From: Prochlorococcus sp. AG-409-P01
Lineage (GTDB): Bacteria > Cyanobacteriota > Cyanobacteriia > PCC-6307 > Cyanobiaceae
NCBI GenBank assembly: GCA_003215335.1
Contig: QCKM01000007.1
Coordinates: forward strand, 1-64,000
Length of the DNA stretch: 64,000 nucleotides
Direction of reading: 5' to 3'
The stretch's first letter is position 1. Each line of letters opens with the position of its first letter. This document shows positions 54,035 to 62,637 of the stretch, one piece after another. The position numbers and the translations under genes were made by a program. The notes below the pieces were generated by a model. The model did no database searches and had not been told where the DNA came from. It saw only the letters and a list, made by a program, of their open reading frames with translations.

Positions 54035-54850
54035 TTACTTCCTTGTTAGAGCCTCTCCCCATGACAAAAGACGGTGCAATTCTTCTCTTGAACTAGCTGT
54101 TAAAACAGGAAATGCTTTGGAGCTTAAATTTTGCCCAGGGGCAAGTCTAGAAGGATCTTCTTCGAGCCATTTAATAGGGCAGCCAAGCTCACTCAAGACA
54201 AGCCAAGCCGAAGCAAGGTCCCATATTTTCGGGGTAGCTTCTAAAGCAGCCGTTGTTTGTCCAGTAGCGACACCAACCATATTCAAACTAGCCACTCCTA
54301 ATAGTCGAATCTTCCCAGGAAAAGGCTGAGTGGGCCTTCGTTGCAAAACTCGAATCGAACGACTGCAAAAAGATACACATTGACTTCCCGAGTTTAAACG
54401 AGCCTTTTCAGTAAGTGGCTCCCCATTACGCCAAACCCCCTGGCCTCGAATAGCAACAAATCTCTGCCTAAGTGGAGGTATGTCCAAAAAAGCACTCTCT
54501 GGCCTACCCCCAACAAAGCGAGCAACAGATATAGCCCAATGAGGAATACCAGCAGCAAAATTAGTAGTCCCATCTAATGGATCAACAACCCAGTAAGCAC
54601 TTGAACTAGGGACTATTTGCGAACCCTCCTCACTTAAGACTCCCTCTTTGGAAGCTATATCCTCAAGCCCTCTCACAATTGTGAGATCACTCCATCGATC
54701 ACAAGAAGTTATCAATGTTCCATCCTCTTTAACGTCAGAAGCAATCTGACCAAAGTCATGGCGCTGTCTATCAGCAACCCTATCTAATAGTGTATGTACT
54801 GCATCAATCTGAGAAGGTTTTAAAGATTCAGACACAGATCTTCCACTCAA
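54035..54850 (-). CDS. Inositol monophosphatase family phosphatase
   Basis: The 271-aa protein has the IMPase metal motifs LSEEGSQIVP, WVVDPLDGTTNFAAGIPHWAISV and the C-terminal KIWDLASAWLVLSELG. It may act on inositol-phosphate, 3'-phosphoadenosine-5'-phosphate or a histidinol-like substrate; sequence does not decide. The start ATG overlaps the tolC stop (54847-54850). Confidence 0.92.
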   Translation of the reverse strand: MSGRSVSESLKPSQIDAVHTLLDRVADRQRHDFGQIASDVKEDGTLITSCDRWSDLTIVRGLEDIASKEGVLSEEGSQIVPSSSAYWVVDPLDGTTNFAAGIPHWAISVARFVGGRPESAFLDIPPLRQRFVAIRGQGVWRNGEPLTEKARLNSGSQCVSFCSRSIRVLQRRPTQPFPGKIRLLGVASLNMVGVATGQTTAALEATPKIWDLASAWLVLSELGCPIKWLEEDPSRLAPGQNLSSKAFPVLTASSREELHRLLSWGEALTRK

Positions 54851-56445
54851 GCCTGATCATCATTTCGAGAAACGAAACAAACAGAATTTGGTGGAGCCTG
54901 AGTATTAGGCAAATCTGAGGGTTGGCTGGTTGGTGTCATTTTATCTAAAAGCAAGTCAATACTGCCGCACAGATTAATCTTATCTAAGCCCGTCCTACGA
55001 CGTAATTGAAGAAGACTTTTATTGTAATTCGCAATTGCATCTGCATGATTCAATTCAGCTTGTGTCAGATCACGCTGATTATTAATCACTTCCCGTTGTG
55101 TTGAGATACCAGCATCAACCCTCAAACGAGCCAATCGAAGAGCCTCTCTTTGAGCCATAACCTCCATAGATGTAGTTTCTATATTTTGAGTAGCAGAAGA
55201 AAGGTTAAAAAAACTATCTTCAACATCTTTTCTAATCCGGTTTCTTTCTGCGATAAATGCGTACTCACTTTCCTTCGCCTTCTCCTTATTATAACGGTAC
55301 ATTGCTCTAGCATTTCCACCATCAAATAGTTTCCAGGTCGCAGTTATTCCTACAGTATTAGTTGTATTCCAACTATAATCTTTTGGCTCTACTGGCGCAA
55401 CTACATTAACTTGCCCATCAGTCCGATATGTACTCAAAGTATTAAAAATACTGATTACTGGCTGAGTCGCTGCAAGGGCTTCATTGGCCTTACTATTGTT
55501 TATAGAAACATCAAGAATTAAACGATCCAACTCTTCTCTATATGTATAAGCTCCAATCAAACTTTCCTGCAATGTAGGCTCCCATTCACCAAAAACCTTA
55601 AGAGGAGACTCAGTAATTGGTGCAACATTCTGAGGGAGATTGACTATTGACGCCAAATGACTTCTAGCATTTTTTTGCTCTAAAATAGATCTACTTAAGA
55701 TACTTTTGTCTCTAAGAAGCTGTGTTTCCGCCTGTAAAACCTCAAACTTACTAGCAATACCTGCATTAAAACGAACTTCAGCATCTTTCAAACTCGTAGC
55801 TGAAGATTTAACTGAATTTTCTGATATTTGAACTCCTTCATCGGCTCTTTGTAATTGAAAGTACTGTATTGTCCCTTCGAGAACTAAGTCCCTTAATTGA
55901 ATCAAATAAGAATCTCTAGCTCTTTCATAATTAGCTCTTGCCAAAGCAATCTGAGGAACACGAGCTGGATCAATTAAATTCCACTTAATCTTTGCTGAGA
56001 AATCTCTTTTCCACTGGCTACTAGTTAAATCAGGAGTTGTTGAATATTTTGAGTTGCTGTGATGATCTGCAGAAAGATATTGGGGCAAGCCATTGGACGA
56101 TAAATCCAATGATGGATACCAAGATGAAATGGAAGCCAGTAATTTTGATTTCGCCTGGGCAACCTGCATAGCAGATGCTTTTAAGCTGTAATTATTAGTC
56201 TTAATCAATTTCTCTATCTCAAGTATTGATATTGGTCGAAACTCAGTCACCTCTACCTCAGAAGGTTGATTAGGCAAAGCCAAGCTTCCTAAGCCAAGAG
56301 AAGAAAGCTTGGACTTGGACAGATTTTCTGAAGGAAAAGGTCTTAAAGACTCATGAGAAGGAGGTAACTGCTTTGCAGAGGCCTCAGAAACTCCTTGAGC
56401 AAGCAATGCTGCAAGAAAAACAATTCTTACGTTCGTCCTAGACAC
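54847..56445 (-). CDS. TolC family outer membrane efflux protein
   Basis: The 532-aa protein has an N-terminal signal segment (MSRTNVRIVFLAALLAQGVSEASA), then the two repeated helical-barrel halves of OEP/TolC (VQISENSVKSSATSLKDAEVRFNAGIASKFEVLQAETQLL and RLARLRVDAGISTQREVINNQRDLTQAELN). It would form an outer membrane export channel. It lies in a run with a radical SAM gene and the IMPase gene, all minus strand. Partner pump not in this window. Confidence 0.92.
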   Translation of the reverse strand: MSRTNVRIVFLAALLAQGVSEASAKQLPPSHESLRPFPSENLSKSKLSSLGLGSLALPNQPSEVEVTEFRPISILEIEKLIKTNNYSLKASAMQVAQAKSKLLASISSWYPSLDLSSNGLPQYLSADHHSNSKYSTTPDLTSSQWKRDFSAKIKWNLIDPARVPQIALARANYERARDSYLIQLRDLVLEGTIQYFQLQRADEGVQISENSVKSSATSLKDAEVRFNAGIASKFEVLQAETQLLRDKSILSRSILEQKNARSHLASIVNLPQNVAPITESPLKVFGEWEPTLQESLIGAYTYREELDRLILDVSINNSKANEALAATQPVISIFNTLSTYRTDGQVNVVAPVEPKDYSWNTTNTVGITATWKLFDGGNARAMYRYNKEKAKESEYAFIAERNRIRKDVEDSFFNLSSATQNIETTSMEVMAQREALRLARLRVDAGISTQREVINNQRDLTQAELNHADAIANYNKSLLQLRRRTGLDKINLCGSIDLLLDKMTPTSQPSDLPNTQAPPNSVCFVSRNDDQA

Positions 56446-56469
56446 AGTGATTCAGATACTCGATGAAGC

Positions 56470-57867
56470 TTAGTGAGTCCCCTCACTAACTCCTATTGCG
56501 GCGGTAACGATATCAGCAACCCCATTCACAATCCTGATTGGGACGTTTAGAGCCAATCCAACAGCATCAACAGTCATGTCATCTAAAAAGAGTGCCTTTT
56601 CAGGATGCAACATCATTGACGGCAAAAGCAGCTCCTCACCAAGGTTCTTATCTCTCAGTCCGTCAATAAGGTCATGACCCGTCAGAAGGCCCGTCACAAC
56701 TTGGTCTTGCCCCCAATATGGACTTGACAACCCATACAATCTGAATGTCAAGCCTTCAATGGAATTGAACCTAAAAGAGGCTGGCCTCAAAGCTTCTACT
56801 ACTAAATTTCCAACCACCCAACTGCAGTCTCTTGGGCAGGTCAATCGTTTAGGAAGATCAATCGTGGCATGGTTCATAGCTTCTAAAAAAGCTCTGATTG
56901 TGCCAACTCCATTCTCTTGTTGAGGCAGATCTTCATAAGAAGGCCTTTGAGGCAAAGTTTTTTTCGCAATCAAATACCACTCATCAGCAAGCCAAGCAAA
57001 ACGGGTCCCTAAAAGGCTGAAAAAATGTCTCTGAAAATGCTCGACAATTGATATCACTTTCTTTGCAGAAGCTTGATCAACTGGCACTAATCCATCTTCT
57101 TCAGGTCGAAAACGAGTCAACCCAACCGGAACCACCGCGACTGAAAGCACCGCGGGCCAATCGGCTTTTGCAAACTCAGCTAAATCTACAAGCGTTTTTT
57201 CTAAAGCCTTTCCATCATTAAGCCCCGGGCAGACAACAACTTGTGCGTGAATTTGGAGGCCATTTCTGGAAAACCAGTTGAGCTGGTCCACGATTAGACC
57301 GGCCCTGGGATTCTTTAATAATTTAGCCCTCAAAGAAGGTTCAGTTGCATGTACCGAAACGTAAAGAGGGCTAAGACGCTGAGCCTTTATTCTCTGCCAG
57401 TCTGACTGTTTGAGATTTGTCAATGTCAAATATGATCCATAAAGAAAACTCAAACGAAAATCATCGTCCTTTAAATAAAGAGTTGACCTTTTTCCAGGTG
57501 GTTGTTGATCAATAAAGCAAAAAGGACAATGATTGTTGCACTGCTTCAAGCCATCAAATAAAGCTTCTGTAAAAACCAATCCCAGTCCATCATCAAGATC
57601 TTTCTCGAGATCAACTATATGAATCTTCCCCTCTGCATCAATAACTTCAAGTTGCAACTCTTCCTCAACAATCAAATAACGATAATCAATAAGGTCTCGT
57701 GGCCGAACTCCATTAATAGTGAGCAATTGGTCCCCAGCTTGAAAGCCCAACTCTTCCCCAATTGATCCCTTCTCAACAGATTCCACCACTGCAGGTATTG
57801 GGCAAGTAGCCAAACCTTCAATTTCCAATGGTGTCGACTCGACACCTGATGAAAGCTCATTCCACAC
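56470..57867 (-). CDS. PDZ / radical SAM / DUF512 protein (TIGR03279-like)
   Basis: The 465-aa protein has an N-terminal PDZ-like domain (about 23-66: PIPAVVESVEKGSIGEELGFQAGDQLLTINGV), a radical SAM CX3CX2C at Cys110, Cys114 and Cys117, and a C-terminal DUF512 domain (about 300-450: FSLLGTRFAWLADEWYLIA..., GNLVVEALRPASFRFN). This is the cyanobacterial/clostridial TIGR03279 family; the reaction is unknown. It is 24 bp upstream of tolC and 21 bp downstream of uppP. Confidence 0.9.
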   Translation of the reverse strand: MWNELSSGVESTPLEIEGLATCPIPAVVESVEKGSIGEELGFQAGDQLLTINGVRPRDLIDYRYLIVEEELQLEVIDAEGKIHIVDLEKDLDDGLGLVFTEALFDGLKQCNNHCPFCFIDQQPPGKRSTLYLKDDDFRLSFLYGSYLTLTNLKQSDWQRIKAQRLSPLYVSVHATEPSLRAKLLKNPRAGLIVDQLNWFSRNGLQIHAQVVVCPGLNDGKALEKTLVDLAEFAKADWPAVLSVAVVPVGLTRFRPEEDGLVPVDQASAKKVISIVEHFQRHFFSLLGTRFAWLADEWYLIAKKTLPQRPSYEDLPQQENGVGTIRAFLEAMNHATIDLPKRLTCPRDCSWVVGNLVVEALRPASFRFNSIEGLTFRLYGLSSPYWGQDQVVTGLLTGHDLIDGLRDKNLGEELLLPSMMLHPEKALFLDDMTVDAVGLALNVPIRIVNGVADIVTAAIGVSEGTH

Positions 57868-57888
57868 AGTCGAAAAGAGCGCTTTTTC

Positions 57889-58788
57889 TCAATTTGATAG
57901 CACAGATCTCCACCAGACCAAAAGAACCATTCCAAAGAACAATCTATAAGCTACAAATATCCAAGCGCTATGTCGTTCTAAATAACTCAAAAGCCAATCA
58001 ATGGAAAGCCATGAAACCACAGTTGCAGAAGCAATCCCCAAAACAATAGGCAAGAAACCATGAGTCGAAGAGACCTCAAAAGCATCTTTAAGCTCTACTA
58101 AACCCGCAAGAGTGATTGCGGGGATGCCAAGAAGAAAAGAAAATCTTGCAGCCTCCTTGCGCTCCCATCCATCCAGCAAAGATGCAGTCAAGGTAATTCC
58201 AGAGCGTGAGACACCAGGAATTAAAGCCAAAACCTGTCCCAAACCAACAACTAAACCATCTCTTCCTTTGACCATTCTCAAGGTCTTTAAACGTGGCCCA
58301 AACCGCTCGGCCAATGCAAGCAACAATGCCATCAAAATCGAAACCGACGCAATAGCAGGAATACCTCTTAAAAAAGAAGTTTCATAACCAGTCCAAAAAA
58401 GCTTGACGGCCATCCCACCGAAAATAATGGGCAAAGTTCCAACAAATAATGCGAGGCCTAACTGAGCTTGAGGTTCCCTCCACTGGCTTTGCCTAATACC
58501 TAAACCAATGCCCTTCAAAACACCCTGAATATCTCTGCGAAAATATGCAATTACCGCGAAAATACTTCCCAGTTGCAATACAGCCGTCACAGAAACACCG
58601 GGGTCACCCCAACCGAGTGCAATAGGTACAACCTTCAGATGAGCTGTACTGCTAATAGGCAAGAATTCTGTAAGTCCTTGAATTGCCCCAAGAACCAAGT
58701 ACCTCAAACAGTCTTCAAGCAAATTCGATGTTTCAGTCAGGAAAATCATTAACTGCATGTGGACCATACAAAAGAAAGCCATTGCCAA
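57889..58788 (-). CDS. uppP: Undecaprenyl-diphosphatase
   Basis: The 299-aa protein has about eight membrane segments and the BacA/UppP motifs GLTEFLPISSTAHL and LALIPGVSRSGITLTASLL. It dephosphorylates undecaprenyl pyrophosphate for peptidoglycan and glycan synthesis and can give bacitracin resistance. ATGs at 58758 and 58749 give a closer match to the usual N-terminus. It is the first gene of the uppP, radical SAM, tolC, IMPase run. Confidence 0.95.
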   Translation of the reverse strand: MAMAFFCMVHMQLMIFLTETSNLLEDCLRYLVLGAIQGLTEFLPISSTAHLKVVPIALGWGDPGVSVTAVLQLGSIFAVIAYFRRDIQGVLKGIGLGIRQSQWREPQAQLGLALFVGTLPIIFGGMAVKLFWTGYETSFLRGIPAIASVSILMALLLALAERFGPRLKTLRMVKGRDGLVVGLGQVLALIPGVSRSGITLTASLLDGWERKEAARFSFLLGIPAITLAGLVELKDAFEVSSTHGFLPIVLGIASATVVSWLSIDWLLSYLERHSAWIFVAYRLFFGMVLLVWWRSVLSN

Positions 58789-59022
58789 GAATGAATACTC
58801 TTTCTTGGATCAGCAGCTTCTGGATAGTCTTCTAAGGTTCTTTGGTTTGATTGAGAAATCACTTATGTGCATTAAATAGCGGAAACCAAAACACCAGTCG
58901 GAGAACAAGAACCAATCGCTAAAGATCAAATCCTGAGTAATTCAACCCCATCACAGGCACCTCAAAAGGTTAGTGAAGCTTATCTTTCAAAGCCTAGGAG
59001 CCTCCAGTTTTGGTCAAGTGCC

Positions 59023-59661
59023 ATGGTGGTACTACCTGTGTTTTTGCAGGCTCCATGGGTTCACTTACATCCCTTCTCTGCATGCCTTTTTACATCAATA
59101 ATTCTTGGGATAGGCATTTACTTAGTTGAAAGCAAGCATCAAAGATGGGGCAATCCAGGCTCACTACTAGTTGGCGTTAGCGGCAGCTGGTTGGGAGGGT
59201 GCCTTTTTTGGGGATGGCTTCGTGGACATCCTCTGCTTCATCTTCCAGTAGAAGCTATAGCTCTTCCACTTGCATTAGGTGGACTAAATACACGCTGGCG
59301 AATTGGTTCATCCTTCTATTTAGCTTGCTTATTGGGTACAGCCTTCACCGATCTAATGATGGTCATCACTGGAGTAATGCATAGCTGGCCTGTAGTTGTA
59401 AAAGCTTCCATGCAAGAAGCTCCAACCGTTTTACATAAAACAGCAATAGAACTTCTTCATCCAATACCTTTTGGCTGCCTTATTGCTGCAGGAGCCATAA
59501 TCTTGTTGCTTGCCCGTGAGATGAATAAAAAAGCCGCGCTTGGACATAGCCCAAATCAAACTTGGCTTGTAGCTAGCGCAGCACTAACAACAACTTTATG
59601 GATCGATGGACTTTTCTTTCTTTCTGCCCTCTTTCAACCCAAACTCAGTGGTCTGATCTGA
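59023..59661 (+). CDS. DUF3120 membrane protein
   Basis: The 212-aa protein has about six hydrophobic segments and DUF3120 features (PVFLQAPWVHLHPFSACLF, LPVEAIALPLALGGLNTRWRIGSSFYLACLLGTAFTD). The frame is open for about 49 codons upstream of this ATG with no ATG, GTG or TTG, so the N-terminus is uncertain. Function unknown; it is often cyanobacteria-specific. It is divergent from uppP. Confidence 0.8.
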   Translation: MVVLPVFLQAPWVHLHPFSACLFTSIILGIGIYLVESKHQRWGNPGSLLVGVSGSWLGGCLFWGWLRGHPLLHLPVEAIALPLALGGLNTRWRIGSSFYLACLLGTAFTDLMMVITGVMHSWPVVVKASMQEAPTVLHKTAIELLHPIPFGCLIAAGAIILLLAREMNKKAALGHSPNQTWLVASAALTTTLWIDGLFFLSALFQPKLSGLI

Positions 59662-59908
59662 AACAAACTGCAAAAGCTGAGCACATTCATCTAAATACTC
59701 CTTCTCCTAAATTGTAAAATTTGAATCAAGGCTTCTTTAAAAGCTTTGAGTTCCAATAAAGCCATTTATCAAAGACACTTCTACACCAATTGACTTAAAC
59801 CAATGGATTAAAACTCTCAGCAACAGACAATACGCTTATTTCACTGCTATTTTCACAATCAACCCAACCGCAAGCAGTCGATGAAGTAAACGACTTTTTG
59901 CAGGTTTC

Positions 59909-61579
59909 ATGAGGATTACCCCACCAACAAGTTCTATTCCTCAACTCCAATGGGATGTGATTGTCATTGGAGCTGGAGCGGCAGGTCTAATGACATGTCT
60001 CGAACTGCCATCACAACTCAAGGTGCTTTTGCTTAATCGCAACACTAGTCGTCGTTCATCTAGTCGGTGGGCTCAAGGAGGTATTGCAGCTGTCACTCGT
60101 TCAGAAGACAGCCCAGAGAGTCATGCCGAAGACACTTTTAAAGCAGGGTGTGGACTATGCGATGGGGACTCAGTACGTCAGATGGTTCAAGAAGCACCTC
60201 GCTGTGTTCACAGATTGCAAAAGCTTGGGATGGAATTTGATCGAGAGGGAGATTCTTTGGCAACAACTCTTGAAGCCGCTCATAGTCATAGACGAGTACT
60301 TCATGTTCAAGACAGAACAGGGCGTGCACTAATAGAAGTACTTCAAGATCAAGTCGACCAACGGGCAAATCTTCTTCATCGAAGAGGTGTACGAGTAACG
60401 CAACTCTGGGTTGAGAACAATCGATGCTATGGCGTGCAAGTTTTAGATGGGCCACTCCTTCATTGGATTTCATCAAGAGCAGTTGTGCTGGCAAGCGGCG
60501 GCGGTGGACATTTATTTGCAAATACAACTAACCCTGCACAAGCATGTGGAGAAGGCCTTGCACTTGCATGGAAAGCAGGGGCAGCCATCGAAGATCTTGA
60601 ATTCATTCAATTCCACCCCACAGCATTAATGCTAGAAGGAGCCCCTTCTTTCCTCCTAACGGAAGCGTTACGTGGAGAAGGAGCAGTCTTAGTTGATGCG
60701 AATGGGGATAGCCCGGTTTCCAAATTAAAAGGAGGTGATCTTGCCCCGCGTGATCAAGTAAGCAGAGCTTTGGTAGAAACAATGAGGGCACAAAAAGTTC
60801 AACATCTTGGGTTGGATCTCACAAAAATCCCTCAAAAAAGATTGGAAGCGCGATTCCCAAACATCCTTGAAAGATGTAAAGAGTTCGGTCTCGATCTTCC
60901 GAAAGAGCCCATACCAGTTGCACCAGCAGCGCACTACTGCATGGGAGGAGTAGCAACAAACTTGCAAGCCGCAACTACTCTCAAAGGGCTCTACGCAGTA
61001 GGGGAAGTAGCCTGCACAGGGCTTCATGGAGCCAACCGTCTGGCCAGTAACTCTTTAATGGAATGTCTTGTATTTGCAAGACAAATGGCCTCAATCGAAT
61101 TAGGCAGCGGAAAACCAGGCCTAGTCAATAACATTGAGATGAATCCACAGCCTTGTTCAGAAAAGCTGCATGGGATTGAAACAGATGCATCTCTAGCAAA
61201 GGCAATCGAATCTCTTAGAGGACTTTGCTGGCGTGAAGTAGGAGTAAACAGAACTGCCAAAGGCATGCAACAAGCTCTTAAGGAGATTCAGCAAGATCTA
61301 CAGGCAATTCGCTCACAACCATTACTCAACTTGCTTAATAATCAGAGCAAAGATATTTGCCATAGGCTTGACAATATTGGTCGCAAGAATCTCAATTTGC
61401 TTTTAGATCTCAGTCATCGTCAACTAACAAGTTCATTACTTTTAGAAGCATGCTTATTCAGAGGTGAAAGTCGAGGAGGACATTTCAGGTCAGATGTGCC
61501 AACAACCCTTCCCCAATGGAAATGTCACACCCGTCAAAAAATTGGAGAGGGTCTTTCTACTAGACCTGTAAAGGAATAA
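59909..61579 (+). CDS. nadB: L-aspartate oxidase
   Basis: The 556-aa protein has the FAD fold (VIVIGAGAAGLMTCLEL), SSRWAQGGIAAV, GEVACTGLHGANRLASNSLMECLVFA and the succinate dehydrogenase-like domain. It oxidises aspartate to iminoaspartate, the first step of NAD biosynthesis with NadA. It is convergent with the VKOR gene, 6 bp apart. Confidence 0.96.
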   Translation: MRITPPTSSIPQLQWDVIVIGAGAAGLMTCLELPSQLKVLLLNRNTSRRSSSRWAQGGIAAVTRSEDSPESHAEDTFKAGCGLCDGDSVRQMVQEAPRCVHRLQKLGMEFDREGDSLATTLEAAHSHRRVLHVQDRTGRALIEVLQDQVDQRANLLHRRGVRVTQLWVENNRCYGVQVLDGPLLHWISSRAVVLASGGGGHLFANTTNPAQACGEGLALAWKAGAAIEDLEFIQFHPTALMLEGAPSFLLTEALRGEGAVLVDANGDSPVSKLKGGDLAPRDQVSRALVETMRAQKVQHLGLDLTKIPQKRLEARFPNILERCKEFGLDLPKEPIPVAPAAHYCMGGVATNLQAATTLKGLYAVGEVACTGLHGANRLASNSLMECLVFARQMASIELGSGKPGLVNNIEMNPQPCSEKLHGIETDASLAKAIESLRGLCWREVGVNRTAKGMQQALKEIQQDLQAIRSQPLLNLLNNQSKDICHRLDNIGRKNLNLLLDLSHRQLTSSLLLEACLFRGESRGGHFRSDVPTTLPQWKCHTRQKIGEGLSTRPVKE

Positions 61580-61585
61580 GACTTC

Positions 61586-62581
61586 TCAAAACCTCCTCTT
61601 GCCGTTATATCCACTTAAATCTGCAAGTCTCTCAAGTGATTTAACCCCAGAAAAAAGTTCACCATTAATTTCCCATGTAGGGAAGCCTTCAATTTCTTTA
61701 CTTAAGCAAAGAGCTCTTTGACTATTCTGGCCATCTTCAGCACACTCAATAACACGAAGTTGAGAAGTAGCTTGCTTCCCAAACATTTCCTTCTGGTCAT
61801 GACAATGAGGACACCAATATGCGCTATACATAACTACACCTTGTTTTGACAAATGCTGGGCAAGATTAATTTCATATGAAGTACTAATACTCTCAACAAC
61901 TGGCGGTACCCCCTTGCCCACCTGAAAATCATCAGGAGATTTCGGATCAACAGCTGAAACCCAAATAAATCCAGCGAGGAGAGTTCCTAGAGAAAGCAAA
62001 AAGCCCCTAAAAAACAATTGGCCAAGATCATCCCACCCGCCACCAATAACAGAAACAATCAAAAGAGCAATGGAAATACAAGCTGAGAGAACACAAAAAA
62101 AGCAAAATGCATCAATCCTAAAAACCATTAGACCGATCAAAAGCAAGCTAAAAACAGCCATGCAACACGAAGACAAAAACATTCCCCACCAAGTTCGGCG
62201 TGTTATCTCCAACTTGCGCTCCGCTATTCCAGGCAAAAAAGGAATGATTGCCATTCCAAGCACAGCGAAATAAGCAATCGCCCCAAAAAATGACAATGGA
62301 AGCAATAGAGCATCGCCTAAGGGGACTGTTCCCCATGCACTGTTCAGTACCTTGTCACATCCATCCGAGCCGCCAGGACATGAGAGGGTTCCTAGCCAAC
62401 CCCATCTATGCAAGGTAATTGAGCCAGTATCAATAAGGCCTACTGTTGCAAGGATTGCCATGACAATCCTTGCCCATTTGGATCCAAGATCCTGGCGGCG
62501 ACGACTAAAAAGGCGAGATGAACCCATTACCAGGGAATATTTTTGATGATTCTTACAGTTCTTGAGGAAAAGGTCTTTCAC
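61586..62581 (-). CDS. VKOR-thioredoxin fusion disulfide-forming protein
   Basis: The 331-aa protein has an N-terminal VKOR domain with about five helices (loop Cys in CPGGSDGCDK and the redox CxxC in FCFFC) and a C-terminal thioredoxin-like domain with CPHC (YWCPHCHDQ). This fusion makes disulfides in the periplasm or thylakoid lumen, the cyanobacterial counterpart of DsbAB, and is linked to photosystem biogenesis in plastids (LTO1). It is divergent from rimO. Confidence 0.94.
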   Translation of the reverse strand: MKDLFLKNCKNHQKYSLVMGSSRLFSRRRQDLGSKWARIVMAILATVGLIDTGSITLHRWGWLGTLSCPGGSDGCDKVLNSAWGTVPLGDALLLPLSFFGAIAYFAVLGMAIIPFLPGIAERKLEITRRTWWGMFLSSCCMAVFSLLLIGLMVFRIDAFCFFCVLSACISIALLIVSVIGGGWDDLGQLFFRGFLLSLGTLLAGFIWVSAVDPKSPDDFQVGKGVPPVVESISTSYEINLAQHLSKQGVVMYSAYWCPHCHDQKEMFGKQATSQLRVIECAEDGQNSQRALCLSKEIEGFPTWEINGELFSGVKSLERLADLSGYNGKRRF

Positions 62582-62637
62582 TAATGTGATTTATGGATCC
62601 AACTATTAGCGGGAAAGCAGTTTTAGCGAGAAAATCA

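Noticed and set aside
61670-61690. ATGTAGGGAAG resembling one flank of the cassette palindrome
   Set aside because: Lies inside the VKOR-thioredoxin gene, lacks the palindromic partner, and is likely a coincidence.
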